From JBCCGL01 sp039029275 (GTDB lineage: Bacteria; Pseudomonadota; Gammaproteobacteria; JBCCGL01): a stretch of 64,000 bases of DNA. This document shows positions 34,587 to 43,446 of the stretch, piece by piece (position 1 is the first letter of the stretch; each line of letters begins with the position of its first letter). The stretch lies in the NCBI GenBank assembly GCA_039029275.1, contig JBCCGL010000009.1, forward strand, positions 1 through 64,000, read 5' to 3'. The translations under genes and the position numbers were made by a program. Below the pieces are notes generated by a model. The model was given only the letters and a program-made list of their open reading frames with translations, made no database searches and was not told the DNA's origin.

Positions 34587-35483
34587 TTAGACCTTCTTAC
34601 CGAGTAACTCGAACATCAATTTACTGATCGGGGACAGGGGTGACTGATTTTTGATCGCGATGCCCAGATCGGGCAGGGTATTGGCGTTAGACTCATCGCG
34701 CATCATCGGAATGCGCATCAAGCCGGACAGATCGCGTTGTTCAAGAAATTTGGACGGGATCACTGCACAGCACAATCCCTGGCGCACCGCGGAGACAATG
34801 GCCATGAGTGAGTCGACTTCCAGCAGCGGCTCGAGCACGACGCCCAGGCCATCGAGCATCTGATCCAGACTTTTACGAAAACGATATGAGGATGTCAGCA
34901 ATCCTACCGGCCAGTCGTTAATTGCAGTCCAGGGCAGAGTGCCGAGCGTCGCCAGCGCAGGAAAATGATCGGCGTCGAACAGAATGTCGAAGTCGGACCC
35001 ATGAATCCGCTGGAATCGGTGCCGCTGCGGGACGATACCCTCATCGTAAACGATCACCGCATCGAGCGTGTTGTCGCTCAAGCCGTCAAGCAGGGCGCGG
35101 TTGCGGTCAGTTGTCAGGCTGAAAGTCAGATGCGGATAGCGTTTGTGCGTATCGGCGATGATCGGCATCAGGTCGATTGTGCTGAACGGCACCTGCCCGA
35201 GGCGGACCTGCCCGTATAACTCGCCTTTGAATGCGGCCGCCTCGGCTTTGAGTGCAGTCTGCGCTGTCGTAATCTGCCGCGCCCAGTGCAGGATGCGTTC
35301 GCCTTCGGGGGTGAAACCCTCGAAGCGGTGCCCGCGCCGCACCAGCGGTAAGTCGAGTTCGTCTTCCAGCGCGCGAACGCGCATTGACAGGGTCGGCTGG
35401 GTGACGTGACAGCGCTTGGCGGCGTCGCCGAAATGGCGTACCTGTTCGAGCATGCACAAAAACTGCAGTTGTTTAAAATCCAT
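34587..35483 (-). CDS. LysR-family transcriptional regulator
   Basis: 298 residues. The N-terminal winged helix-turn-helix reads MDFKQLQFLCMLEQVRHFGDAAKRCHVTQPTLSMRVRALEDELDL in outline, followed by a linker helix and a periplasmic-binding-protein-like effector domain. It is divergent from fdhD across a ~140-base AT-rich gap that contains a perfect dyad, and lies upstream of the ureohydrolase gene. The divergent arrangement makes fdhD and the YdeP-type oxidoreductase likely targets. The effector is unknown. Confidence 0.92.
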   Translation of the reverse strand: MDFKQLQFLCMLEQVRHFGDAAKRCHVTQPTLSMRVRALEDELDLPLVRRGHRFEGFTPEGERILHWARQITTAQTALKAEAAAFKGELYGQVRLGQVPFSTIDLMPIIADTHKRYPHLTFSLTTDRNRALLDGLSDNTLDAVIVYDEGIVPQRHRFQRIHGSDFDILFDADHFPALATLGTLPWTAINDWPVGLLTSSYRFRKSLDQMLDGLGVVLEPLLEVDSLMAIVSAVRQGLCCAVIPSKFLEQRDLSGLMRIPMMRDESNANTLPDLGIAIKNQSPLSPISKLMFELLGKKV

Positions 35484-35532
35484 AGGTGTTTAATTTATCA
35501 GAAATAGAAATTAAAAATATCGATTTTCATAG

Positions 35533-35554
35533 ATGATTATTATCGAATAATCAT
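35533..35554. promoter_or_regulatory. Perfect dyad between LysR gene and fdhD
   Basis: ATGATTATT-ATCG-AATAATCAT, 9-base arms with a 4-base centre, lies midway in the divergent gap. Its size and place fit an operator, possibly for the adjacent LysR regulator. Confidence 0.5.
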
Positions 35555-35624
35555 AAGACTCGATTGGAAATTTTTGCGCCCACGCACTATTTTTCAGCTT
35601 TATCCACAGTTGTGTAGCAGGCGC

Positions 35625-36455
35625 GTGATTCCAGCTTATTCAGTACCCACAGAGTCCGAAACCGGCGTCCAGCGCCTGACCATTGCACGCTATCGTGACA
35701 CGCACTTTGCATTGCAAGAGGACGACGTCGCCAGCGAAGTGCCGGTGTGCCTGAGCTACAACGGAATCTCGCATGCTGTGATGCTGGCAACGCCGGACAA
35801 GCTGCGTGACTTCGCCGTCGGCTTCAGCATCACCGAGGGCATTGTCGACGGAGCGAGCGAAATCTACGACGTCGAAACATGGCAGCGACCCGAGGGCATC
35901 GAAGTGGCACTCGAGATTTCAAGTCGCGCGTTCGCCGGTTTGAAATACACGCGCCGCGCGATGCACGGACGCAGCGGCTGCGGACTCTGCGGCAAAGAAA
36001 GCCTCAAGCAGCTGGCACCGGCCGCAGCTCGGGTAGACGGCGATTTTGCAATAAACACATCAGCGTTACACCGCGCAATGCGCGGTCTGGGTGGGGCGCA
36101 AACGCTTAATCACAGCACTGGCGCGGTGCACGCCGCCGCCTGGTGTGACCTGCAGGGTAATGTCATCTGCGTGCGTGAGGATATCGGCCGCCACAACGCT
36201 CTGGACAAGCTCGCCGGAGCGTTTGCCGCAGAGGGTTTTGACCCGCACAAAGGCTTTGCGGTGATGACCAGCAGGATCAGCTACGAGCTGGTCGTTAAAT
36301 CCTGCGCAATGGGCATCTCATTGCTCGCCGCGATCTCTGCGCCTACTGCCTACGCGGTGGATCTGGCGACGCGCGCAGGGCAGACGCTGGCGGGCTTTGT
36401 GCGCCGCGACAACTGCGTGGTTTACAGCCACCCGCAGCGTCTGGTTGGGCTCTAA
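35625..36455 (+). CDS. fdhD: Sulfurtransferase FdhD for formate dehydrogenase-type molybdoenzymes
   Basis: 276 residues from the GTG at 35625; an in-frame TTG at 35574 would add 17 residues. FdhD passes sulfur from the cysteine desulfurase IscS to the molybdenum cofactor before its insertion into formate dehydrogenases. The essential motif GRSGCGLCG holds the Cys119/Cys122 pair, and VREDIGRHNALDKLAG and MTSRISYELVVKSC are the conserved cofactor-binding blocks. It converges on the YdeP-type oxidoreductase gene, overlapping it by 4 bases at the stop codons, which makes that enzyme its probable client. Confidence 0.95.
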   Translation: MIPAYSVPTESETGVQRLTIARYRDTHFALQEDDVASEVPVCLSYNGISHAVMLATPDKLRDFAVGFSITEGIVDGASEIYDVETWQRPEGIEVALEISSRAFAGLKYTRRAMHGRSGCGLCGKESLKQLAPAAARVDGDFAINTSALHRAMRGLGGAQTLNHSTGAVHAAAWCDLQGNVICVREDIGRHNALDKLAGAFAAEGFDPHKGFAVMTSRISYELVVKSCAMGISLLAAISAPTAYAVDLATRAGQTLAGFVRRDNCVVYSHPQRLVGL

Positions 36456-38743
36456 GCGATTGACGACACCGTGATCGCGATTGATTTGGACGTTGGCGTA
36501 AAGCTGCGTTCGCCGTAGCTCTGCAGTGGCACCAAGGGATTCGTCTCCGGGTAATAGGCCGCCATGTTGCCCTGCGGAATGTCGTAGGGGATCGCCTTGA
36601 ATCCTGTAATTTTGCGCGTGCTGCCATCGATCCAGTGCGATGTGATACTCACCTCCTGCTCACATTGTAAATCCAGTTTTCGCATATCCTCCTCGTTCAT
36701 AAACACCACGTTGCGCAGCCCCTTGACCCCGCGATAGCGGTCATTCAGGCCATAGATTGTGGTGTTGTACTGGTCGTGCGACCGTAGCGTCTGCAGGCTG
36801 AACATCGCGTCGGGGACTGTACCGCGCAGCCGATCGACGATCAGCGCGTGCGGCAAAGGGTTGGCTATCGCGTTGGCTTTTTGGTTGTGCGTTTTCCAGA
36901 CGCGCCGCGCCGCCGCGTTGCCGAGATAAAACCCACCCGGCTCGCCCAGGCGTTGATTAAAATTTTCAAAACCGGGGATACAGCGTGCGATCAGATCGCG
37001 AATCGCGTCGTTGTCCTTGCCCAGTTCTATCCAGTCGACGGGGTCACAGCCAACCGTCGCCTGCGCGATTCCAGCGATAATGGCGACTTCGGATTTAAGC
37101 GCCGTGCCAACCGGATCGAGCAGCCCGCCTGAGGCATGCACCATACTCATGGAGTCCTCGACCGTAATTTGCTGCTCACCGGCAGGGGTAATATCGAGCT
37201 CCGTGCGCCCCAGACACGGGAGAATCAGCGCCTGCTTGCCCGGCGTCAAGTGGCTGCGATTCAGTTTGGTGGCGATGTTGACCACCAGATCGCAGTTGCG
37301 CAGCGCTTGTCGGGTGACATCGGTGTCTGACATTGCGGCGGCGAAGTTACCGCCCAGTGCGATAAACACTTTGGCGCTGCCATCGCGCATCGCCTCGACC
37401 GCCTGTACCGCATTGTGCCCGTGTCGACGCGGAAATTTGCGCGCAAAAACGGCGTCGAGGTTGTCGATCAATGCGGCCGGCGGTTTTTCATTGATGCCCA
37501 TCGTGCGGTCGCCCTGCACATTGCTGTGTCCGCGAACCGGGCAGGCGCCGGTGCCGGGGCGGCCAATATTGCCCCGCAGCAGTAGCAGATTGACAATCTC
37601 CTGAATTGTCGCGACCGAATGGAGGTGCTGGGTGATGCCCATAGCCCAGCTGCAGATAACGCGCTCTGAGCGCGCGTAGATGTCGGCAATCTTGCGTATC
37701 TCATTTCGAGTCAAACCTGACTGGTGTTCAATCGTGTCCCACTCAGTTTGACGAACCAGATCGAGATAGGCATCCATGCCTGATGTGTGTTGTTGGATGA
37801 ACGCGCGATCGAGTACACCCTCGTCTCCGGCGGCGAGGGCTTTGGCGTCGAGGTCTAACAGGCATTTCACGATGCCGCGCACCAATGCCATGTCTCCACC
37901 AAGGCGCGGAGTGAAATAATGCGAGCTGATTTGCGTGTGGCCGTTGGTGAGCATCTCAAGCGGCTGCTGCGGATGAGTAAAGCGTTCCAGCCCGCGTTCG
38001 CGCAAATTGTTGAAGCTCACAACCGCGGCCCCGTTTTTGGCCGCGTGGCGCAGCGTATCCAACATACGTGGGTGGTTGGTGCCCGGGTTTTGACCGAAGA
38101 CAAAAATAGCGTCGGCGTCTTCAAAATCCTTGAGTGTCACTGTTCCCTTGCCGACGCCAATGCTCTCGGTTAAGGCGACACCGCTCGCCTCGTGGCACAT
38201 ATTCGAACAATCCGGAAAATTGTTGGTGCCAAAACTGCGAACGAACAGCTGGTACAAAAACGCCGCTTCGTTACTTGCACGCCCCGATGTGTAGAACTCG
38301 GCCTGATCGGGATGATCGAGTCGGTTCAGGTGGTCGGCAATGATGGCGAAAGCATCGTCCCAGCCGATTGCTTCATACCGATCGCGCAAGGCGTTGTAAC
38401 GCAACGGCTCTGTCAACCTGCCTTGCGACTCAAGAAAATAATCGCTTTGTTGATCCAGCGCGCTCACGCTGTTCTGAGCGAAGAACTCGGGGCCTACTGT
38501 TCGGCTTGTCGCTTCCCAGTTGACCGCCTTGGCGCCGTTCTCACAAAAATTGACCTTGCCGGTTTTCTTTTCATCACCCCATGCGCAGCCGGGGCAATCA
38601 AACCCCTTGTGTTTGTTGGTTTTGAGCAGCGTCTGAATATTCTTTATCGGCTTTTCGCTTTTGAGCAGATGCTTAGAGGTGCTAACCAGCGCCCCCCAGC
38701 CACCCGCTGAGCCTGTGTACAGTTCGATTTTTGCTTTGGCCAT
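36452..38743 (-). CDS. FdhF/YdeP-type molybdopterin oxidoreductase
   Basis: 763 residues from the ATG at 38743 (an upstream in-frame start would add 23 residues lacking similarity to the family). The N-terminal GFDCPGCAWGD (Cys50, Cys53) and NFCENGAK (Cys67) resemble YdeP rather than the four-cysteine cluster motif of classical formate dehydrogenases. SNMCHEASG occupies the position of the molybdenum-ligand loop. Molybdopterin-guanine-dinucleotide-binding segments include IFVFGQNPGTNHPRM and RPGTGACPVRGHSNVQGDRT. No signal peptide, so cytoplasmic. YdeP is linked to acid resistance in E. coli, but its reaction is not established. Convergent with fdhD; a long dyad lies 50 bases upstream. Confidence 0.92.
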   Translation of the reverse strand: MAKAKIELYTGSAGGWGALVSTSKHLLKSEKPIKNIQTLLKTNKHKGFDCPGCAWGDEKKTGKVNFCENGAKAVNWEATSRTVGPEFFAQNSVSALDQQSDYFLESQGRLTEPLRYNALRDRYEAIGWDDAFAIIADHLNRLDHPDQAEFYTSGRASNEAAFLYQLFVRSFGTNNFPDCSNMCHEASGVALTESIGVGKGTVTLKDFEDADAIFVFGQNPGTNHPRMLDTLRHAAKNGAAVVSFNNLRERGLERFTHPQQPLEMLTNGHTQISSHYFTPRLGGDMALVRGIVKCLLDLDAKALAAGDEGVLDRAFIQQHTSGMDAYLDLVRQTEWDTIEHQSGLTRNEIRKIADIYARSERVICSWAMGITQHLHSVATIQEIVNLLLLRGNIGRPGTGACPVRGHSNVQGDRTMGINEKPPAALIDNLDAVFARKFPRRHGHNAVQAVEAMRDGSAKVFIALGGNFAAAMSDTDVTRQALRNCDLVVNIATKLNRSHLTPGKQALILPCLGRTELDITPAGEQQITVEDSMSMVHASGGLLDPVGTALKSEVAIIAGIAQATVGCDPVDWIELGKDNDAIRDLIARCIPGFENFNQRLGEPGGFYLGNAAARRVWKTHNQKANAIANPLPHALIVDRLRGTVPDAMFSLQTLRSHDQYNTTIYGLNDRYRGVKGLRNVVFMNEEDMRKLDLQCEQEVSITSHWIDGSTRKITGFKAIPYDIPQGNMAAYYPETNPLVPLQSYGERSFTPTSKSIAITVSSIA

Positions 38744-38793
38744 CGCGCGATCACTCGCCTGAATACTAAGCGTGAAAAGTAGTGATCTACGCG

Positions 38794-38817
38794 CAGAAAT
38801 GCCAATCGGCATTTCTG
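38794..38817. promoter_or_regulatory. Perfect 10-base dyad upstream of the YdeP-type gene
   Basis: CAGAAATGCC-AATC-GGCATTTCTG lies ~51 bases before the start codon. A second small dyad, GATAG-TCG-CTATC (38829-38841), follows further upstream. As there is no T-run, an operator or leader hairpin is more likely than a terminator. Confidence 0.55.
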
Positions 38818-38894
38818 ATAGATTAATAGATAGTCGCTATCAAAAGTATGAATTTGCATACATAGAATTGATCAGCACTGTGGCAGGATTAACA

Positions 38895-38924
38895 CCGCCC
38901 GGGGTGCAACGACGGGCCGGGCGG
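38895..38924 (-). terminator. GC-rich hairpin after the peroxiredoxin gene
   Basis: CCGCCCGG / CCGGGCGG stem with a 14-base loop, 17 bases beyond the peroxiredoxin stop on the minus strand. No T-run follows, so termination is only probable. Confidence 0.4.
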
Positions 38925-38940
38925 CGCTAGAACAAACCGA

Positions 38941-39600
38941 TCAGGCCGGCTGCTTGACGGTTCGCAGGTAAGGTTTGATTTCTTTCCAACCCTCGGGAAA
39001 GAGTTCTTCAGCCTGTGCGTTGCTCACTGCGGGCACGATAATGACATCTTCACCGTTATTCCAGTTGGCCGGAGTCGCGACCTTGTGCGCAGCGGTCAAC
39101 TGCATGGAGTCGATCACGCGCAGGATTTCGTGAAAGTTTCGCCCCGTGGTCATCGGATACGTCATCATCAGTTTGATGTTTTTATCCGGGCCGATGATAA
39201 AGACCGAGCGAACAGTGGCATTGGTTGCGGCGGTACGCTCGCCTGCTGTTCCGGTCTCGTCAGCGGGAAACATGTTGTAGGCTTTGGAGACCGAAAGATC
39301 CACATCGCCGATGATGGGGAACTCGACCCTGTTGCCCTGCGTTTCCTCGATATCCTTTGCCCAACCCTCGTGATCGTCAATCGCGTCAACCGACAGACCG
39401 ATCATCTTGACGTTGCGCTTGGTCATTTCATCTTTCAAACCCGCAGCGAAACCCAACTCGGTGGTGCAAACCGGCGTGTAGTCTTTAGGGTGCGAAAAAA
39501 GTACGCACCAACTGTCGCCGATCCAATCGTGAAAGTTGATTTCTCCCTGCGTCGTCACCGCGTTAAAGTCAGGAGCCTGGTCATTAATTCTCAGTGTCAT
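38941..39600 (-). CDS. 1-Cys peroxiredoxin (Prx6/LsfA type)
   Basis: 219 residues. The peroxidatic cysteine is Cys45 in the motif HPKDYTPVCTTELG; there is no resolving cysteine in the C-terminal extension, and the length is that of the Prx6 class rather than AhpC. It reduces hydrogen and organic peroxides. A strong GGAGG lies 5 bases before the start. It is the third gene on the strand after cysJ and cysI, with a 105-base gap to cysI. Linkage to sulfur genes is seen for LsfA-type peroxiredoxins in pseudomonads, which respond to sulfate starvation. Confidence 0.92.
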   Translation of the reverse strand: MTLRINDQAPDFNAVTTQGEINFHDWIGDSWCVLFSHPKDYTPVCTTELGFAAGLKDEMTKRNVKMIGLSVDAIDDHEGWAKDIEETQGNRVEFPIIGDVDLSVSKAYNMFPADETGTAGERTAATNATVRSVFIIGPDKNIKLMMTYPMTTGRNFHEILRVIDSMQLTAAHKVATPANWNNGEDVIIVPAVSNAQAEELFPEGWKEIKPYLRTVKQPA

Positions 39601-39705
39601 AGTGCCTCCAAAAGGTAAGCGTTATAGGGTGCCTAGCGTAAGTGTGCTTGGCGGGTCATGCAGCCCAATCAGTTCTGCCAGTAAGGTTCGACTAACAGGC
39701 CGCTG

Positions 39706-41451
39706 CTAATTCCAAAAATCTGCCGCGCCGTTCGTTACTGCCTTGACGATCCCGGCGCGAATAACAAAATCACCAAACTCTTCCTCGTGGTTTTTTTCGT
39801 TTGCCCAGCGCGCAATAAGCTGATCGACAGCCGCAAGAATGTCTTCGGTGGTCGAATTCTCCATGTACGGTTTGGGGATGCGGGTGCCGGCGCGGTTGCC
39901 GCCAATGTAGACGTTGTAGCGTCCCGGTGCTTTGCCTACCAAACCGATCTCGGCCAGCAGCGCGCGCCCGCAACCGTTTGGGCAACCCGCAATGCGGGTG
40001 ATGATGTAGTCATCACCGACACCGTGTTTTTCGAGCATCGTCTCGAAGTGGCCGATAAACTCGGGCAGGTAGCGTTCCGCCTCGGCCATGGCCAGTGGGC
40101 AGGTCGGCAGGGCGACACAGGCCATCGCGCGCTGGCGCTGCTGCGTGCTGTCTTCCATCAATTGAAATTCGCGGGCAATGTTCTCGATCGCGTCCTTTTC
40201 GCCCGCCGGTACACCGGCCACGATCAGGTTCTGATTCGCGGTCAGGCGAAAATCGCCCCGGTGGATGGCGGCGATTTCCGCAACGCCCTGTTTGCGCTTG
40301 CCCAGCAATCGGCCGTTTTCGACAAAAAGCGTGAGGTGCCAGAGCCCGTCTTTGCCTTTGATCCAGCCAATCCGGTCGCCGCGCTCGGTCAGCTCGTACG
40401 GCCGCGATTCTTCGAACCGATAATTCATGCGGCTCTCGACTTCCGCTTTGAACGTTTCCACACCGACGCGTTGCAGGGTGTAGCGAGTCTTGGCGTTCTT
40501 GCGATCGGTGCGGTTTCCCAAGTCACGCTGCACGGTAATAATGCCGACCGCGCAGTCGAGTAATTTTTCGACCGGGACATAGCCAAACTCGTAGGCGGTG
40601 TTGGGATAGGTCTGGGTGTTACCGTGTGTCATCGACAGGCCGCCGCCAACCAACACATTAAAACCAATCAGTTTCTCACCCTTGTCGTCGGCGACCGCAA
40701 CGAAATTCATATCGTTGGCGTGCAGGTCCACGTCGTTGTGCGGCGGAATAACAACCGTCGTCTTGTATTTGCGCGGCAGGTAGGTTTTGCCGAGTATGGG
40801 TTCATCGTCTTTAAACTCATCCTCGGTCGAGTACTGTTTTTTGCCGTCGAGCCAGATCTCCGCGTAGGCGCGCGTTTTCGGCAGCAGGTGTTCTGAGAGT
40901 TTTTTCGCCCATTCGTAGGCCTCCTGGTGCAGCTGCGATTCAACCGGATTAGAGGTGCACAAGACGTTGCGATTGACGTCACCGGCGGTGGCGATGGAAT
41001 CCAGACCGAGCTGATTGAGCCACTGATGCATCGGCTTGACGTTCTCTTTCAGTACACCGTGGAACTGAAAAGTCTGGCGGTTGGTGAGTCGGATACTGCC
41101 GTACTCGGTGCTTTCAGTGGCGAATCGATCGATACCCAGCCATTGCTGCGGACTGATTATTCCGCCAGGCAGGCGGCAGCGCAGCATCACATTTTTGAGC
41201 GGCTCGAGTTTGCGTTCAACCCGGCTCGGGCGAATGTCGCGATCGTCCTGCTCGTACATGCCGTGAAAACGAATGAGCTGAAAATTGTCACCGCGAAACC
41301 CACCGCTCAACGGGTCATTCAGATCGGCGACAATACTGCCACGCAAATAATTGCTCTTGTCTTTCAGACGCTCGTTATCGGCCAGCGGGCCTTCGACGAC
41401 TAAATTCGCGGCGGCTGCAGGCGCATCTTCGACCAGTCGTAGCGCTTTCAT
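39706..41451 (-). CDS. cysI: Sulfite reductase hemoprotein beta subunit
   Basis: 581 residues. Six-electron reduction of sulfite to sulfide for cysteine synthesis, using sirohaem linked to a [4Fe-4S] cluster. The cluster cysteines are in CVALPTCPLA (C-x5-C) and GCPNGCGRA (C-x3-C), the pattern of E. coli CysI. Two nitrite/sulfite reductase half-repeats are visible, with RLTNRQTFQFHGV and RHT-like sirohaem-contact regions. It begins 36 bases after cysJ, so the two form an operon. The Tyr-Cys covalent link of plant ferredoxin-type enzymes is not expected here. Confidence 0.96.
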   Translation of the reverse strand: MKALRLVEDAPAAAANLVVEGPLADNERLKDKSNYLRGSIVADLNDPLSGGFRGDNFQLIRFHGMYEQDDRDIRPSRVERKLEPLKNVMLRCRLPGGIISPQQWLGIDRFATESTEYGSIRLTNRQTFQFHGVLKENVKPMHQWLNQLGLDSIATAGDVNRNVLCTSNPVESQLHQEAYEWAKKLSEHLLPKTRAYAEIWLDGKKQYSTEDEFKDDEPILGKTYLPRKYKTTVVIPPHNDVDLHANDMNFVAVADDKGEKLIGFNVLVGGGLSMTHGNTQTYPNTAYEFGYVPVEKLLDCAVGIITVQRDLGNRTDRKNAKTRYTLQRVGVETFKAEVESRMNYRFEESRPYELTERGDRIGWIKGKDGLWHLTLFVENGRLLGKRKQGVAEIAAIHRGDFRLTANQNLIVAGVPAGEKDAIENIAREFQLMEDSTQQRQRAMACVALPTCPLAMAEAERYLPEFIGHFETMLEKHGVGDDYIITRIAGCPNGCGRALLAEIGLVGKAPGRYNVYIGGNRAGTRIPKPYMENSTTEDILAAVDQLIARWANEKNHEEEFGDFVIRAGIVKAVTNGAADFWN

Positions 41452-41487
41452 TGTTGATTCACATCCATCGCCGTCGGTTTGCCGGTG

Positions 41488-43266
41488 TTAATAGACATCG
41501 CGTTGATAGCGACCCGCTTCGCGAAGCTCGTTCAAATACTCCGCGGCGTCTTCGTCGCTCATTTGCCCTCGCTCGGAAATAACAGCCAATATCGCTTTTT
41601 CCACATCCCTGGCCATGCGAGTGGCATCCCCGCACACGTAGATGTGCGCGCCGTCTTGCAGCCAGCTCCAGAATTTTTCGGCCTCTGTGCGGATTTTTTC
41701 CTGCACGTAGACTTTTTCGTCAGCGTCGCGCGACCACGCCAGCGATGTCTCATGCAGAAACCCCTGCTCGCGATAGTCGATCCACTCCGCCTGATACAGA
41801 AAGTCTCGTCGATAGTGGCGATTGCCGAAGATCAACCAGTTTTTGCCGCCGGCGCCGTCGGCGCTGCGCTGCTGCAAAAAGCCGCGATAGGGTGCGATTC
41901 CGGTGCCCGCGCCGATCATGATGATCGGAGTGTCCGGGTTTGTTGGCAGACGATAATTCGGGTTCGGCTCGACAAATACGCGAATTTCGTCGCCGTCATC
42001 AAGTCGCCCGCTGAGCAGGCCTGAAGCACTGCCGCGATAGGTTTTGTCCTTGAGCGGGATATCCACCAAACCCACGCACAGATGCACTTCATCGCCAACC
42101 TCTGCCTGCGCGGAGGCAATCGAATACAGTCGCGGCGTGAGCGGCTTCAAGCCATCGTACAAGCGCTGCGCGTCAAGCTGTTGCGGGTATTCGTGCAACA
42201 GGCCAATTAGCGGCGTCCAGGCCTGATAGGCACGCAGTTCCGCTTTGTCGGATACCAGACTGTTCAGTCGCTCGTGCCCCGCGGTTTCAGCGTAGCCGGC
42301 AATATACTGGGGCGTCAGTTGATTGAGATCGGACTGCTCGATTAAAGCCTGGCGCAGGGACCGCTTGCCGAGGCGGGTGTTGATTTCTTCATTTCCGGTT
42401 AAACCCGTGAGCTCGAGTACGTCGGCGACCGCCTCGGGATCGTTATTGGTCAATACTCCCAGCGCATCGCCGGCCTGATACGTAATGCCGGAGTCACCGA
42501 GGTCGATCTCTATGTGCGCGACCGCTTTGTCGGCGTCTTCGGTTGCCAGTGAGTGACGCTGTATCAAACTCGCCGCGTAAGGGTTGTCTTTGTTGTACTG
42601 TGAGCCGATGTGCAAGGCGTCATTGGCGCTGACTTGTGAGTCCACCACCGCACCCGATCCTGCCACGCCCTCAAGGTGTTCAACCGCCTGCTCGACCCAT
42701 GCATCTGCGGTCGCTTGAAAATCGAGATCAGCACTGATCGGGTCCAGCAGGCGTTTCGCCCCCAGCTCTGCCATCTTGCTGTCAAAATCGACTGCGGCCT
42801 TGCAAAAATCCGGGTAGGAGCTGTCGCCGAGACCGAATACTGCAAAGCTTACGTCACTCAGATTGGGCGCCTTTTTTCCGAAAAGAAAGTGGTGCAGTGG
42901 CACGGCCTCTTCCGGGGGCTCGCCCTCCCCTTGAGTGGATGTGACGATCACGACGATGTCCTCTTTTGCCAACTGCCGCGCCTTGTAACTGCCAGCGCTG
43001 ACCAGACTGACGTCCAGACTTGCCGAGCTCAAGCCGTCGGTAAGCTGCTTCGCTATGCTGGCCGCGTTGCCCGTCTGTGACGCCGATATCACCGTAATTT
43101 TGCGAGCGGGCGCGACGACGGCGCTGGGTTCGACCACCACACCGTTGACACCCTGACTGGTCGCCCACAGATAGCCCGACAGAAACGCCTGCTGTTCAGA
43201 CGACAGTTGCGCAAGCTGCTGGGTCAGCTCTGCGGGTATCGGCAAAGAGGCGAGGAATTGCTGCAT
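41488..43266 (-). CDS. cysJ: Sulfite reductase flavoprotein alpha subunit
   Basis: 592 residues. Transfers electrons from NADPH through FAD and FMN to CysI. Order: FMN-binding flavodoxin domain (ISASQTGNAASIAKQL, ~60-200), connecting domain, FAD-binding region with RLYSIASAQ (~380), NADPH-binding domain with GAGTGIAPYRGFLQQR (~445) and the C-terminal YLNELREAGRYQRDVY that stacks on FAD. First gene of the cysJI operon. The 180-base gap before it has no recognisable CysB site that could be supported by eye. Confidence 0.97.
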   Translation of the reverse strand: MQQFLASLPIPAELTQQLAQLSSEQQAFLSGYLWATSQGVNGVVVEPSAVVAPARKITVISASQTGNAASIAKQLTDGLSSASLDVSLVSAGSYKARQLAKEDIVVIVTSTQGEGEPPEEAVPLHHFLFGKKAPNLSDVSFAVFGLGDSSYPDFCKAAVDFDSKMAELGAKRLLDPISADLDFQATADAWVEQAVEHLEGVAGSGAVVDSQVSANDALHIGSQYNKDNPYAASLIQRHSLATEDADKAVAHIEIDLGDSGITYQAGDALGVLTNNDPEAVADVLELTGLTGNEEINTRLGKRSLRQALIEQSDLNQLTPQYIAGYAETAGHERLNSLVSDKAELRAYQAWTPLIGLLHEYPQQLDAQRLYDGLKPLTPRLYSIASAQAEVGDEVHLCVGLVDIPLKDKTYRGSASGLLSGRLDDGDEIRVFVEPNPNYRLPTNPDTPIIMIGAGTGIAPYRGFLQQRSADGAGGKNWLIFGNRHYRRDFLYQAEWIDYREQGFLHETSLAWSRDADEKVYVQEKIRTEAEKFWSWLQDGAHIYVCGDATRMARDVEKAILAVISERGQMSDEDAAEYLNELREAGRYQRDVY

Positions 43267-43409
43267 TGTTAGAAGTTATCTGCGTCTCGAGCGTTGGGGC
43301 ATCGGGTGTGTTCGCCAACTCGGCAAACACGGCGCGCATGATAATGGCGATAGGAAAAATGGGAAATTCGAAATAGCTAATCACATATACCGAAAAGCTT
43401 TATGGCGTC

Positions 43410-43438
43410 TGGGCACCGGCGTTAAATGCCGATGCCCA
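43410..43438 (-). terminator. Hairpin at the end of the cyo operon
   Basis: Read on the minus strand, TGGGCATCGGC and GCCGGTGCCCA pair over 11 bases with one G-U, with a 7-base loop; on the plus strand the same site has a mismatch, so it suits transcripts from the cyo side. It starts 9 bases after the last stop codon. The T-tract that follows is poor. Confidence 0.5.
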
Positions 43439-43446
43439 AAGGTCGC

